Source: Hyposmocoma kahamanoa (lineage: Eukaryota > Arthropoda > Insecta > Lepidoptera > Cosmopterigidae). Taken from it: a stretch of DNA of 64,000 nucleotides. Positions within the stretch are counted from its first letter, which is position 1. Every line of letters starts with the position of its first letter. The position numbers and the translations under genes were made by a program. Positions 55,690-64,000 of this stretch are shown here, in pieces. Where the stretch lies: positions 927,898 through 991,897 of the forward strand of contig NW_020653337.1 in NCBI RefSeq assembly GCF_003589595.1. Direction: 5' to 3'. Under the pieces are notes generated by a model that was given only the letters and a program-made list of their open reading frames with translations, did not search any database and had not been told where the DNA came from.

Positions 55690-55850
55690 CGTTTACAATT
55701 TCCTATGTGCCTGTAGTTTTTCCAACACCACTACCCTTCAAACCCGAAACACAATATGCTCACATACTACTTGGCAGCCGAAATATATACGATGGCTGTA
55801 CTTCTCTGGACGAACTCGTTCATAAGGAACTCTACTGCTATTAAAATATT
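55690..55850 (-). mobile_element. Repeat family B, truncated
   Basis: TTCCTATGTGCCTGTAGTTT to AAGGAACTCTACTGCTATTA. Confidence 0.7.
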
Positions 55851-56004
55851 ACATACTGTTGTGACGATGTGACCTCCTTACATCGTTATCCCACCGTTTT
55901 ATTCCCTTTTCTCCGATTCCACTCATTTTTAAATTTTGAATCGTTCTTTAATAATTCCTTTGCCTCGCCATTTTGATTTTGTTTCGTACTAATCAAATGC
56001 CAAG

Positions 56005-56006
56005 TT

Positions 56007-56040
<34 letters not shown>

Positions 56041-56337
56041 GACATTAAGTAACGGGACGAACAAGTCGTGTGCCTGATGGTAAGCTACACGCCTGCCCAT
56101 AACAGTTGCAGTGCCACCAAGAGCTTTAAATTACAAAGATCTTGGGGGCACTGCCACTGCGCCCGTCACCCTGAGACATAAGTTGACAAGTCTCATGTGC
56201 CTGTAATTTCACCAGCACCCTTACCCTTCACAACCGGAACACAGTAATGTGACCATTACTGCTTGGCGGCAGAAATAGGTAAGGTGGCAGTACTTCCCTG
56301 GACGAGCTCTTTCACAAGGAGCTCTACTGCTACTAAA
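56005..56337 (-). mobile_element. Repeat family B, best full-length copy
   Basis: On the minus strand it begins GTAGCAGTAGAGCTCC, has every family block and ends with about 28 A residues (the T run at 56010-56037). The uninterrupted tail and high agreement with the consensus suggest a recent insertion. No A or B box, no ORF and no terminal inverted repeat is visible, so an A-tailed, non-tRNA SINE-like element is the best description. Confidence 0.85.
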
Positions 56338-56871
56338 TAAACTATATACTATAAAGTGTCTACTTTATATTCATCCATAAGCATATCCGTATGTAATTAA
56401 GTTATGGAGTGTTTTGTAGTATTGTATTTTTTCTCTTACCAACAACTTGTAATAAATTTCCGTGGACCTGAAGTTTTCTTATTTTATTGCCGTGAACCTA
56501 GTCACGGCTCAATAGGGTTTACAACCTTTTCACTGTATTAGTTATCCAAATGACGTGTGCAATGATAACAAAGATTTATTCAAAGCGAAATGAAGTAGAC
56601 AAAGATACCTTACGTGTGAGCACTTTAAAATCATTTCTCCTAGTCCAGCAAAACAACAAATGTCGAGCCTAGCTTCCGCAATTTAAACTACATAAATAAT
56701 ACAAGTAACATTTTAAAAACAAGTTACGTTCGGATGGGATCAAAGAAAGCAAATACAGCACTAGAGGCAAAATACCCGAATTACAGTACGAACTTTTTTC
56801 TTATTGCAATTTTTGTCAAGTTTATTTTAGACAGTTGCTTTAACGACGTCAATGTAAGCTCGCTAAGTTTT
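56338..56871. other. AT-rich non-coding stretch
   Basis: No gene or repeat recognised. Confidence 0.4.
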
Positions 56872-57125
56872 TTTGGTTCCGAGTGACGGGACGAATAAGT
56901 CGTGCGCCTGGTGGTAAGCGACACGCCTGTCTATAACAATTGCAGTGCCACTCAGAGCTTTAAATCGCAAAGGTGCAGTAGAGCTCTTTGTGAAAGAGTT
57001 CGTCTAGGAAAGTACATGCCACCTTACCTATTTCTGCCGCCAAACAGTAATGTTAGCATTACAGAATTAGGTAAGGAGGCAGTACTTTTCCTGGACGTAA
57101 TCTTTCACAAGGAGCTCTACTGCTT
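56872..57125 (-). mobile_element. Repeat family B rearranged into a palindrome
   Basis: 56872-56972 is the 3' half in minus orientation, 56973-57062 is a 5' part in plus orientation (GCAGTAGAGCTCTTTGTGAA), and 57063-57125 is the 5' end in minus orientation (CACAAGGAGCTCTACTGC). The last two form an inverted pair. Confidence 0.65.
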
Positions 57126-57527
57126 CTTCTTTTTCTACTACTTTCCTTTGTCGTTGACAACAGATATTGCTATTATAAACATTCACAAATGCACGTAACA
57201 TAGAAGTTAAAAAGTTTTGTAAATCTTTTATTTATATTGATTTTCTGTGTATTCTAAACTCAACGTCGAATCATTCTCTAAAACCTCAAGCGCAACTTTC
57301 CTAACAGCCTGTGTCATAATTTCAACGAATCATCTGTCACTGTGAAGCTAAGCGGACTGAGCGGATAGATCGTTGACATCATGCCGATGGTACTTATGGA
57401 TGCTGGTGGTTTTTTTACATCGCTTTTTGCCGACCAGAGGCCAGGGGAGAATAGTTGATTAATAACGAGGTTTGATGGCGATCTACCGCGGCAATCTTGA
57501 CATTTTAACTGTGTTGTTTTTTCTTTT
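57126..57527. other. Non-coding stretch
   Basis: No gene or repeat recognised. Confidence 0.4.
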
Positions 57528-57749
57528 TTATAATACCAAGTGACGGGACGAAGATGTCGTGCGCCTGATGGTAAGCGACATGCCTGTCCATAACAGTTGC
57601 AGTGCTACTCAGAGCTTTAAAACGCAAAGATCTGAGATACACTGCCTCTGCGCCCAACACCGTCGCTTACCCTTCAAAAACGGAATGCATTAATGGTGAA
57701 GCGGCTACTTCCTTAGACAACCTCTTTCACAAGGACCTCTACTGCTACT
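57528..57749 (-). mobile_element. Repeat family B, internally deleted
   Basis: TTTATAATACCAAGTGACGG to CAAGGACCTCTACTGCTACT; the GACATAAGTTGACAAGTCC block is lost. Confidence 0.75.
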
Positions 57750-57769
57750 GTAGGAGGAGGAGTGAGGAG

Positions 57770-57806
57770 GTTTTTCCTACAGCAGGGCTATGAGTGTGTG
57801 CGTTAA
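57770..57806 (+). mobile_element. SINE family A, 3' end fragment
   Basis: GCAGGGCTATGAGTGTGTGC and GTTAAA only. Confidence 0.5.
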
Positions 57807-58763
57807 AAAGAAATCATTGTTTCATTGTTGCCCAGGTGCGCCAGACGTAGAGAGGACGTGAATAAGTGCACCATTTCTCCTTCGTGAGGAGGAGGACAAA
57901 CCTATCTAAAACAGAACTAATATTGCACGCTATGTATTATATTCTCATAAGCAATAAATCATAATACGAGGCGGTAGACGCTCGAGCGCATTACAAAGAT
58001 TAATAGCGTCATTAATTCGCGTTAGATGTTCCAAACGGCCCACTGTCAACTAATCAAAATAATACATCGATGTAGTTAACTTCTAAAAAAAACCAGGTTG
58101 CTTGACATGTTTTAACAAGGTTGGTACCATTTGACTACGCCCCTTACCTATGCCGCCTAGCAGTAATGTGAACTTTACTTTTCGGAAGTAATCATATTTT
58201 TCATAAAAATAAATATTTTTCCGGATGTTTTTCTAATATTTTTCGTTTCACTTTCCACATTTGATGTTTACACCTGTCAAAATTTGAAGTTACTGAACGA
58301 AAATGACGGAATCAATTTATAAGTTTATTTTCGCTGTCTCTCTCTCTCATTTTTCTCTATAAGGCTTTAAGCTATAACAGTTTATTGTATAATTCACGCT
58401 AAATAAAACTTCAAAACATATTTCCAAACGTAGAAATTATATTATTCCAATTTTTAGGTAATTTTTCCGGAAAAATTTCCACTATTTGAAATTTTTTGTT
58501 GTATTTGCAACAATTACAATGTCCATAATTTCAATTCATAAGTAACGCGAAGTGCGGAGAGCTATGCCTGGTGATATTAATCGTCGATTTGATTCTGCAG
58601 CTCGCTTCCGTCCGCCGTCACGACTCCACACATTCCTTAGTAGGGTTGCTATGTCACTTTCAAAGTAGCATAAAAACAGCACAATTATGTCACTGTCGAT
58701 TGCTAGTGATTTTTATCACTAAATAACAGTAAATATCGTTAGATTTTAACTACCTCCGTTTAA
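57807..58763. other. Non-coding stretch
   Basis: A family B scrap (CCCCTTACCTATGCCGCCTA, GCAGTAATGTGA) at 58138-58172 and a TCTCTCTCTCTC run near 58337. Nothing else recognised. Confidence 0.4.
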
Positions 58764-58987
58764 CTACCTCCGTGGCCGAACGGTTACCATACCGGACTGC
58801 CACGCAGAGGTCCCCGGGTTCGATTCCTCGGCCGGGAGAAATATTTGTATGGCCTACATTTATTTCTCTCGTGAGTTTGGGTGTAATTTGTGGTTGTCTA
58901 TGTGTGTGTCCATGGTACCCGCGACACAGGGCTTACCTAGTGCGGGGCTATGTTGAGTATGTGCGTTATTATTATTATTATTATTAA
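58764..58987 (+). mobile_element. SINE family A, full length with ATT tail
   Basis: TACCTCCGTGGCCGAACGG head, B box GGTTCGATTCC, full body and an (ATT)n tail of about seven units at 58966-58986. TAACTACCTCCGT is duplicated just upstream (58748-58760), a local head duplication. Confidence 0.9.
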
Positions 58988-59136
58988 ACAAACCTATTTT
59001 AAAATTATATCGATAGTTGTAATGGTCTCTTATAGCCTTCGTTCAAAAATAGATAAAACAGATACGTTTTGAGGTTGTAAATACAAAATAACCGTATGGC
59101 TTCATATGAATGAAAATGGCTACGGTTTCATTATAC

Positions 59137-59187
59137 AATAATAATAATAATAATAATAACTATTATACAATAATAATAAAAATACAG
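59137..59187. repeat. ATA microsatellite
   Basis: Two runs of (AATA/ATA) repeats, probably decayed SINE or LINE tail sequence. It encodes the poly-Ile end of a spurious minus frame. Confidence 0.7.
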
Positions 59188-59259
59188 ATCTTGAAGTTTG
59201 AATTGAGATGCGCCTAAGTTCCCTAGGGGGAGCAGTTGTCTAAGCGTGTTTTGCTCACT

Positions 59260-59490
59260 CCATCCGATTCCTATTCGGGCCGTCATTTCTCGGTTTCGGA
59301 ACTGGGGGGCTACTCTTGATTTCCGTCCGAAGCAATTACTGTCAAATAAGTAATATTCGACAAAATTAAAAGACAAGTATCCAGTATGAAGCTTCATTCT
59401 CATCACGCGTCTTTTCGTTTGGTCAAGTTTTGCTTATTTGGCAGTAATTGTTTCGGACGGAAATCGAGAGTAGACCCCCTGATACGAATC
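59260..59490. mobile_element. Family H long fold-back element
   Basis: 59304-59350 and the complement of 59433-59479 match at 43 of 47 bases (CTACTCTYGATTTCCGTCCG core). Similarity extends outward (CATCCGATTCCTATTCGGG against GATACGAATCGGACGCAG). A partial copy is at 37722. No coding capacity. Confidence 0.65.
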
Positions 59491-59734
59491 GGACGCAGTG
59501 TGTAGACGCTGTTATAGTCAGAGAACAAACATGGCGTAGTAGCCTGCGAATGTAGTGCTCCAATACAGACCATTCAGCGCCCTTCTCGTGTCGTGAATAT
59601 CAGCACGAGGGAATATCTCAACGCGGTCACAGATAGCGTAATCTAGATGGCGTCACACTATAATCCTATATAAAATAAAAGATCTCAGTGTAAGTATTCA
59701 AGACTAATTTCTAAGTTAAGTACATTTCTACGAC

Positions 59735-59822
59735 ACCTCCGTGGTCGAGTAGCTAGCATAATGGTTTTCATGGTGTTGCCATCTCTGAGGTCCCGGCTTC
59801 GATCTCGCGTCAATGTAGAAAA
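59735..59822 (+). mobile_element. tRNA-derived SINE, different family, truncated
   Basis: CACCTCCGTGGTCGAGTAGC head, TTTTCATGGTGTTGCCATCT arm and a B-box-like GGCTTCGATCTC followed by GTCAATGTAGAAAAA. From memory a widespread lepidopteran SINE type. Cut off by the family C module that follows. Confidence 0.6.
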
Positions 59823-60085
59823 AATATTATCAATACAAAGAACACTAACACAAATTATTTCGATCTGGCTAGATTCGAACTAGCGCCTTGAGCATACCGT
59901 ACCTAACGCTCTCCCAACTGAACTACGAAACCAGCAGACTGTACGAATTTTTTGAGTTTATTGCGTATCAATATTTTGGTTTTTAACGATTTTTTGCCGT
60001 AGCGCCATCTGTGAGAAATCTATGAAAGTTTTTCAACGCTGAGCCAAGTACCTTTACAGCTAACAGAGATGTCGCTTTAATACGA
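59823..60085 (-). repeat. Family C tRNA-like module plus body
   Basis: On the minus strand GTAGTTCAGTTGGGAGAG and B box AGTTCGAATCT, body GATGGCGCTACGGCAAAAAA, AAGGTACTTGGCTCAG. Confidence 0.65.
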
Positions 60086-60182
60086 TGTTTATTGAATATC
60101 ACGATGTTTTGCTATCATGATATTATTAAATTTAAAATTTGACCCGAACGTATAAACAAGTGAAGCTAAGAGTTGATGCCTG

Positions 60183-60412
60183 TATCGATAGCCTCAGCTC
60201 AAATTCATATTTTTCCCGCACTAATACGGTTCATTTTGTTTGGATCGAGCGGCCAGGACACTGGCCTTATTGCAGAATTTATTTTTTTACTAACGATATT
60301 AAAGCCATTTGAAAAATATATTACGTTTATACATGTTCTATTTAGTTCAGTTGATATATAATAAATCATTGGTATATGTATAGTACCCATTGAGTACCTA
60401 CAGCAGTTTATG
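60183..60412 (+). repeat. Repeat family L
   Basis: CCTCAGCTCAAATTCATATT, CCCGCACTAATACGGTTCAT, AGCCATTTGAAAAATATATT, TTCAGTTGATATA, ATCATTGGTATATGTA. Confidence 0.65.
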
Positions 60413-60779
60413 TACGCATGGCGCTAGCCCTGACCTAAGGTTCAGTTAGTAAAGCAAATACCGCAAATATCTCGAGCACCATAGGAAATTGCGACTTGTT
60501 GCTCATTGTGCCACACGACGTCTGTATTGTTGCTTTATGCGTGGGCTCAAAGCTACAATACACTTAAATAAGCTCCTTGTAGCAACTAGATTCGTTTTGC
60601 CTTTTGTTTTGCAGATTGCACTGCCAGTCCAAAGTGAATAGGGCCAAATATAGTATAAATGCACTCGAGCAGCTGTGTAACGGTTGTATTTAAATTTCTT
60701 TTCACAATTGACAAAAATAGAAGTACACTAAGGACAGAACACCTCAACCATAGAGACAACCAAATCAACCATACCTCTT
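60413..60779. other. Non-coding stretch
   Basis: No gene or repeat recognised. Confidence 0.4.
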
Positions 60780-60994
60780 AGCGACACGCCTATCCATAAC
60801 AGTTGTTGTGCTTTTAATCGCAAAGACCTTAGAGGCACTGGCACTGTGCCCTTCGCCCTGAGACATAAGTTGACAAGTCCCATATGCCTGTAATTACGGG
60901 AATGCAGTAATGCTCATGTTATTAGAAATAAGTAAGGTGACAGTACTTCCCAGGACGAACTCTTGCACAAGGGGCTTTACTGTTACTAAAATTC
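60780..60994 (-). mobile_element. Repeat family B, internally deleted
   Basis: AGCGACACGCCTATCCATAA to ACAAGGGGCTTTACTGTTAC. Confidence 0.75.
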
Positions 60995-61149
60995 CATTAA
61001 AAAATTAAACTAGTGCTGTCGTTTGCCAATTATTATTATTATTTATTTGCTATAATGATCCTATTATAAATAATAGTTCTTCTATTATAAAAATAGTGTT
61101 AAAAGGTTACCTATTTATTAGCTTAAGTTACATAGTAATTTACTTATTT

Positions 61150-61490
61150 TAGATAGATAGATAATATACTTCATTGATCACACACAAAAAAGAACAAAAC
61201 CAGTACATAATAATACAGACAACATTTGAGGCAGAGGATAACTGAAGTGAGAGGGAGACGTAGTGTGCCAGTAGTAAAAATTTAAATGCATTGTTAAAAA
61301 CTTACATTATCATATTATAAAATAATAAATGTCCATAATATTATGTACTTACATATATATTTATTTACATATATAAATACATATACATAAACTTCTACTT
61401 ACTACTAAACATACAGACTAAGTGCAGACGAAGATTGAGTCAGAAGATGCTTACGTAATGCAGTTTCAAATATATATGATTTAGAATGTC
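61150..61490 (-). pseudogene. LINE relic 3 (C-terminal codons plus 3' UTR)
   Basis: The minus strand reads RHSKSYIFETALRKHLLTQS then a stop near 61400, then a 3' UTR ending GAAGTATATTATCTATCTAT, a tetranucleotide-type tail. A second 3' UTR-like segment with AATAAATAAAG and AATAAAATAAATAA lies next to it (61488-61600). Confidence 0.5.
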
Positions 61491-61684
61491 TTATTTATTT
61501 TATTCTTTATTTATTAAATCAGGCAACATTATATATGTGTCATATAAAGTATACCTTAAGGACTTACATACATACAATACAATATAGCAATATAATTAGT
61601 TAATCGCTGTTTAGTCTATTAGTTAGTAGTAGTAGCAGATTAGTTATTTAATGTAATAGTGTTTTATGATATTGTATGTATGTA

Positions 61685-61885
61685 AGTAATAATAATAATA
61701 CTAACAACACACATACTCAACATAGCTCCGAAGTAGGAAAACCCTATGACGCGGTAGCCATGGACATACACATAGACAACCACAAAATACACCCAAAATC
61801 ACTAGAGAAACAAATGTAGACCATACAAATATTTCTCCCGGCCCGGAAATCGAACCTGGGACCTCTGCGTGGCAGTACAGTATAA
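61685..61885 (-). mobile_element. SINE family A, 5' end missing
   Basis: The minus strand has AATCGAACCTGGGACCTCTG complement (B box GGTTCGATTTC), full body and an ATT-type tail at 61689. The A-box part is lost. Confidence 0.8.
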
Positions 61886-61934
61886 CGATACGTACTTTGC
61901 GCGAGGTTAAACAAATATACATTAAAATAGGTAC

Positions 61935-61940
61935 TTTATT
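61935..61940 (-). terminator. Polyadenylation signal AATAAA
   Basis: AATAAA on the minus strand 34 bases after the stop of the 61974-62168 frame. Confidence 0.3.
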
Positions 61941-61973
61941 AACTAAATTGTTAACATTAAAAAGCGTCAAAAT

Positions 61974-62168
61974 CTAAATAGCGAGAACAAATAGTTTAAT
62001 TGAAGTTGGAGTACTTTCTTCTGGTTGAAGCATGGGTTCGTCGTCACGAGAGCAAATATTTGTGATACTTTCTGGATCAGTGGTTTTGTTTTCTTTGTTT
62101 TCTATTTTCTTTACAACAAAACTGCCGCAAGCGGCGGTAGGCGGAAAATGCGATGCAGATAGTTTCAT
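61974..62168 (-). CDS. Candidate short acidic-tailed protein, unknown function
   Basis: ATG at 62168; 64 residues. The N-terminus is MKLSASHFPPTAACGSF. A basic, KEN-containing stretch (VVKKIENKENKTT) and an acidic Ser/Thr/Pro part (RDDEPMLQPEESTPTS) follow. The start is chosen as the first ATG; upstream the frame is open through a CpG-rich leader. A CRE lies upstream and AATAAA lies downstream, giving a compact transcription-unit-like layout. It could also be a retrocopy exon or chance. No family recognised. Confidence 0.3.
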   Translation of the reverse strand: MKLSASHFPPTAACGSFVVKKIENKENKTTDPESITNICSRDDEPMLQPEESTPTSIKLFVLAI

Positions 62169-62224
62169 TTTTACTAAATAAAGTGGGTATGTCTTTGTGT
62201 CCCGCGGTGCAGCGCGGCGCAGCC

Positions 62225-62232
62225 TGACGTCA
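62225..62232. promoter_or_regulatory. Perfect CRE palindrome TGACGTCA
   Basis: TGACGTCA sits in a CpG-rich 62190-62260 block, 57-64 bases upstream of the ATG at 62168 on the minus strand. CREB/ATF-type factors bind this sequence. Confidence 0.3.
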
Positions 62233-62269
62233 CCAGCTTGTGCCACCACGGGCACTACAAAGTGTAACT

Positions 62270-63122
62270 AAGCTTCTCAACAATAAGGTATATTTCTTTG
62301 AAAGGCAAACATTGGCTGACCGACATCGGATTGCTTAGGCCGAACTTTGGAAATAGCAATACAATATAGAACTTCAAATGTGTTAAATAAAGTGAATATT
62401 TCTTCTCACGGGAATATGCTGTGTGTGTGGTCGTGTTTTAAGCGATTTGTAGATTTTACATAAAGCACGCATGAGAAGGTTCCGGGTTCGATTTATAAAA
62501 GGTATACTAAATGTAATATTCCGTGAAGCTTTTCCTTTGTTCTCCTTTTTCTCTTGTTCATGCTCTCCAATAAGTGATGTATTGGAATATATTTAGCAAA
62601 CAGCTCACCATTAGGAAGGCAATATTAACGACACTTAAAACACATCGTTGAACATAACAGTCACAAAGTATTTTCCGCATAAACAAATCTCAATAACTCA
62701 TTACAATATGAAGTGTCAACTTCGCGCTAGTGTGGCAACAAATAATGCGCGCGCGCCGCCCTACGACAGTTCCTGAAATACTCCTTAATTAATACGAACA
62801 TTAATAACCGAGTCGCTTAAACCGGCCTCTGAACAAATGAAGTTTAGTGGTACGCTTTAGTATGTACGTACCTTAAACTGTGCTGCCGTCCACTAACAAA
62901 AACGCGGCCAAGCAACAAATGGTCAAATAACCGTTTTAATTAGAAAAAAATAAAGCACAAAATAGTCTATTAAAAACAGTTAAAATTAATTAACGTGTTC
63001 GGCTTATCGGAACCCACCCTAACGGTGCGTAGCTGAAATATCATTAAACATATGCGAAGGTCTAAATCTAAATATCACTGGTCTGGTACGCAGTCTCCCG
63101 TTGGAGGTTATTAATAGTTATT
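62270..63122. other. Non-coding stretch
   Basis: 62885-63050 resembles 34930-35010 (CTGCCGTCCACTA; AGCTGAAATATCATTAAACA). Otherwise unrecognised. Confidence 0.4.
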
Positions 63123-63216
63123 TTTGATACAAGTGCGGAAAGTTAGTCATTATTCACGAGTCTCGAGGGTCAAGACTCGAGACAAGTGAAAATGACAAAT
63201 CCGCACGTGTATCAAA
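63123..63216. repeat. Long imperfect palindrome
   Basis: The left arm 63123-63167 (TTTGATACAAGTGCGG..CTCGAG) and right arm 63176-63216 (CTCGAG..CCGCACGTGTATCAAA) pair along nearly their whole length, with an 8-base loop. A GTGCGAGAAATCCAACTTTC, CGCAC segment near 63728 is related. Confidence 0.65.
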
Positions 63217-63824
63217 CGACGTTTTTAATACATTTGCGAAAAAACTACATTGAAAGTAAAATAAAACAGTATTTAAACAAAACTCATTTTCTGCTAGTAA
63301 ATTAAAATAATGAAATACAACCACTGCAACCATTAGTTAAAAGTCTATGGAAATCTAGTTCTAACGTGCTGTTTTTGTTTATTTTCTGTAATATCGGTCT
63401 GTAACCACTTTTCTTACTATGAAGTCCTGGTACTTTTGTTTAAACTTCTTTAGGAACCCGTGCACGGTAGTGAGATACAATTTATCTGTAATACATAAAA
63501 CAAATATATACATAAAAATCTCGCCTGTCACCCATTCAGGGGTAGACAGAGACCTCCACTCGATACGTTCATTATATAGTATTTGTAAATAAATATAAGT
63601 TTTAATGACGAATGACCTACGTCACAAAGCACATAAATATGAAATAAATAAACAATCACTTTAGTTCTATGTTTAAGACTTAAAACAACAGTAAATTAAA
63701 AAAAAAACTGGAAAAGTAAAAAGCACTAGTGCGAGAAATCCAACTTTCCGCACGATTTGTAGTGCGAAAAATACCACGTTTTGAGCAACTGTATTAAAAA
63801 ATTATTATAATTTTTTTTCTACGT
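63217..63824. other. Non-coding stretch
   Basis: CCCATTCAGGGGTAGACAGA at about 63530 resembles a block frequent in lepidopteran LINE-derived repeats. Nothing else recognised. Confidence 0.4.
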
Positions 63825-63985
63825 ACGAACAAGTCGTTAGCCTGGTAGCTTTAAATCGCAAAGATCTTAGGGGCTCTGCCGCTGTGCCCGTCACCGTGAG
63901 TTCCAAGTGACAGTCCCATGTGCCTATTATTTCACTAGCACCCTTCCGGAACACATTAACGGTCACATTACAAGCAGTAATATTA
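63825..63985 (-). mobile_element. Repeat family B, internally deleted
   Basis: GAACAAGTCGTTAGCCTGGT, AGCTTTAAATCGCAAAGATC, CAGTCCCATGTGCCT and ACAAGCAGTAATA blocks. Confidence 0.7.
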
Positions 63986-64000
63986 ATTAAAAGTGTAATT

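Noticed and set aside
1..64000. CRISPR arrays, operons or prokaryotic defence systems
   Set aside because: No regularly spaced direct repeats and no bacterial gene organisation; the content is that of an insect nuclear genome.
1..64000. Endogenous viral genes or LTR retrotransposons
   Set aside because: No paired long terminal repeats, integrase, protease or capsid-like coding sequence recognised. The only reverse-transcriptase remnants are non-LTR type.

Overview
The window looks like non-coding, repeat-saturated nuclear DNA of a moth or butterfly (Lepidoptera). It is AT-rich, has no operons and no long open reading frames, and carries very many short interspersed repeats, several of which I recognise from memory as typical of lepidopteran intergenic and intronic DNA. 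These are tRNA-derived SINEs, 5'-truncated LINE tails, and MITEs with hAT, PIF/Harbinger, mariner and TTAA-type signatures. No confident multi-exon host gene can be assembled, so the window is probably intergenic or lies inside large introns. A 400-base assembly gap sits at 30362-30761.

The repeats fall into families that I named by letter. A is a tRNA-derived SINE with intact A and B boxes and an ATT-repeat tail (about 15 copies). B is a roughly 300-bp A-tailed element without visible pol III boxes (about 25 copies or fragments). C is a tRNA-like module, sometimes bracketed by inverted arms. D is a roughly 280-bp element with similar inverted ends (8 copies). E has TTAA target duplications. 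F is a fold-back MITE with three copies within 1.8 kb. G and H are inverted-repeat elements. K is a hAT-type MITE with 8-bp target duplications (2 copies). L, M, N, O, P and Q are interspersed repeats without a firm class. Decayed LINE 3' ends lie at 17925-18290, 23308-23683, 45783-46815, 51990-53205 and 61150-61490.

Layout: 0-9 kb is mixed SINE/B/C/D repeats plus one small secreted-type ORF (2709-2984). 9-10.2 kb is a larger inverted-terminal element. 10-19 kb has L, D, M, G and B copies and a LINE tail. 19-23 kb is the least repetitive part, with CpG-rich stretches and promoter-like motifs. 23-28 kb contains a LINE inserted in a SINE and two Harbinger-type insertions. 28-32 kb has tRNA-like modules, a mariner-like element around the gap and a TTAA MITE. 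36-38.3 kb is the fold-back MITE cluster. 44-46.8 kb holds a hAT MITE and an RTE-like LINE relic interrupted by a GC-rich duplicated segment. 47-50 kb has a CGAT-motif cluster and a TATA-box candidate. 51.9-53.2 kb is two abutting LINE relics. 53-64 kb is dense in B, A, C, K and H copies and includes one short ORF with a CRE upstream and a polyadenylation signal downstream (61935-62232).

The best-supported observations are structural: nested insertions with readable target duplications, near-perfect palindromes and long inverted arms. Claims of host coding sequence are weak and marked as such. Family names and classes rest on reading and memory, not on a database search.
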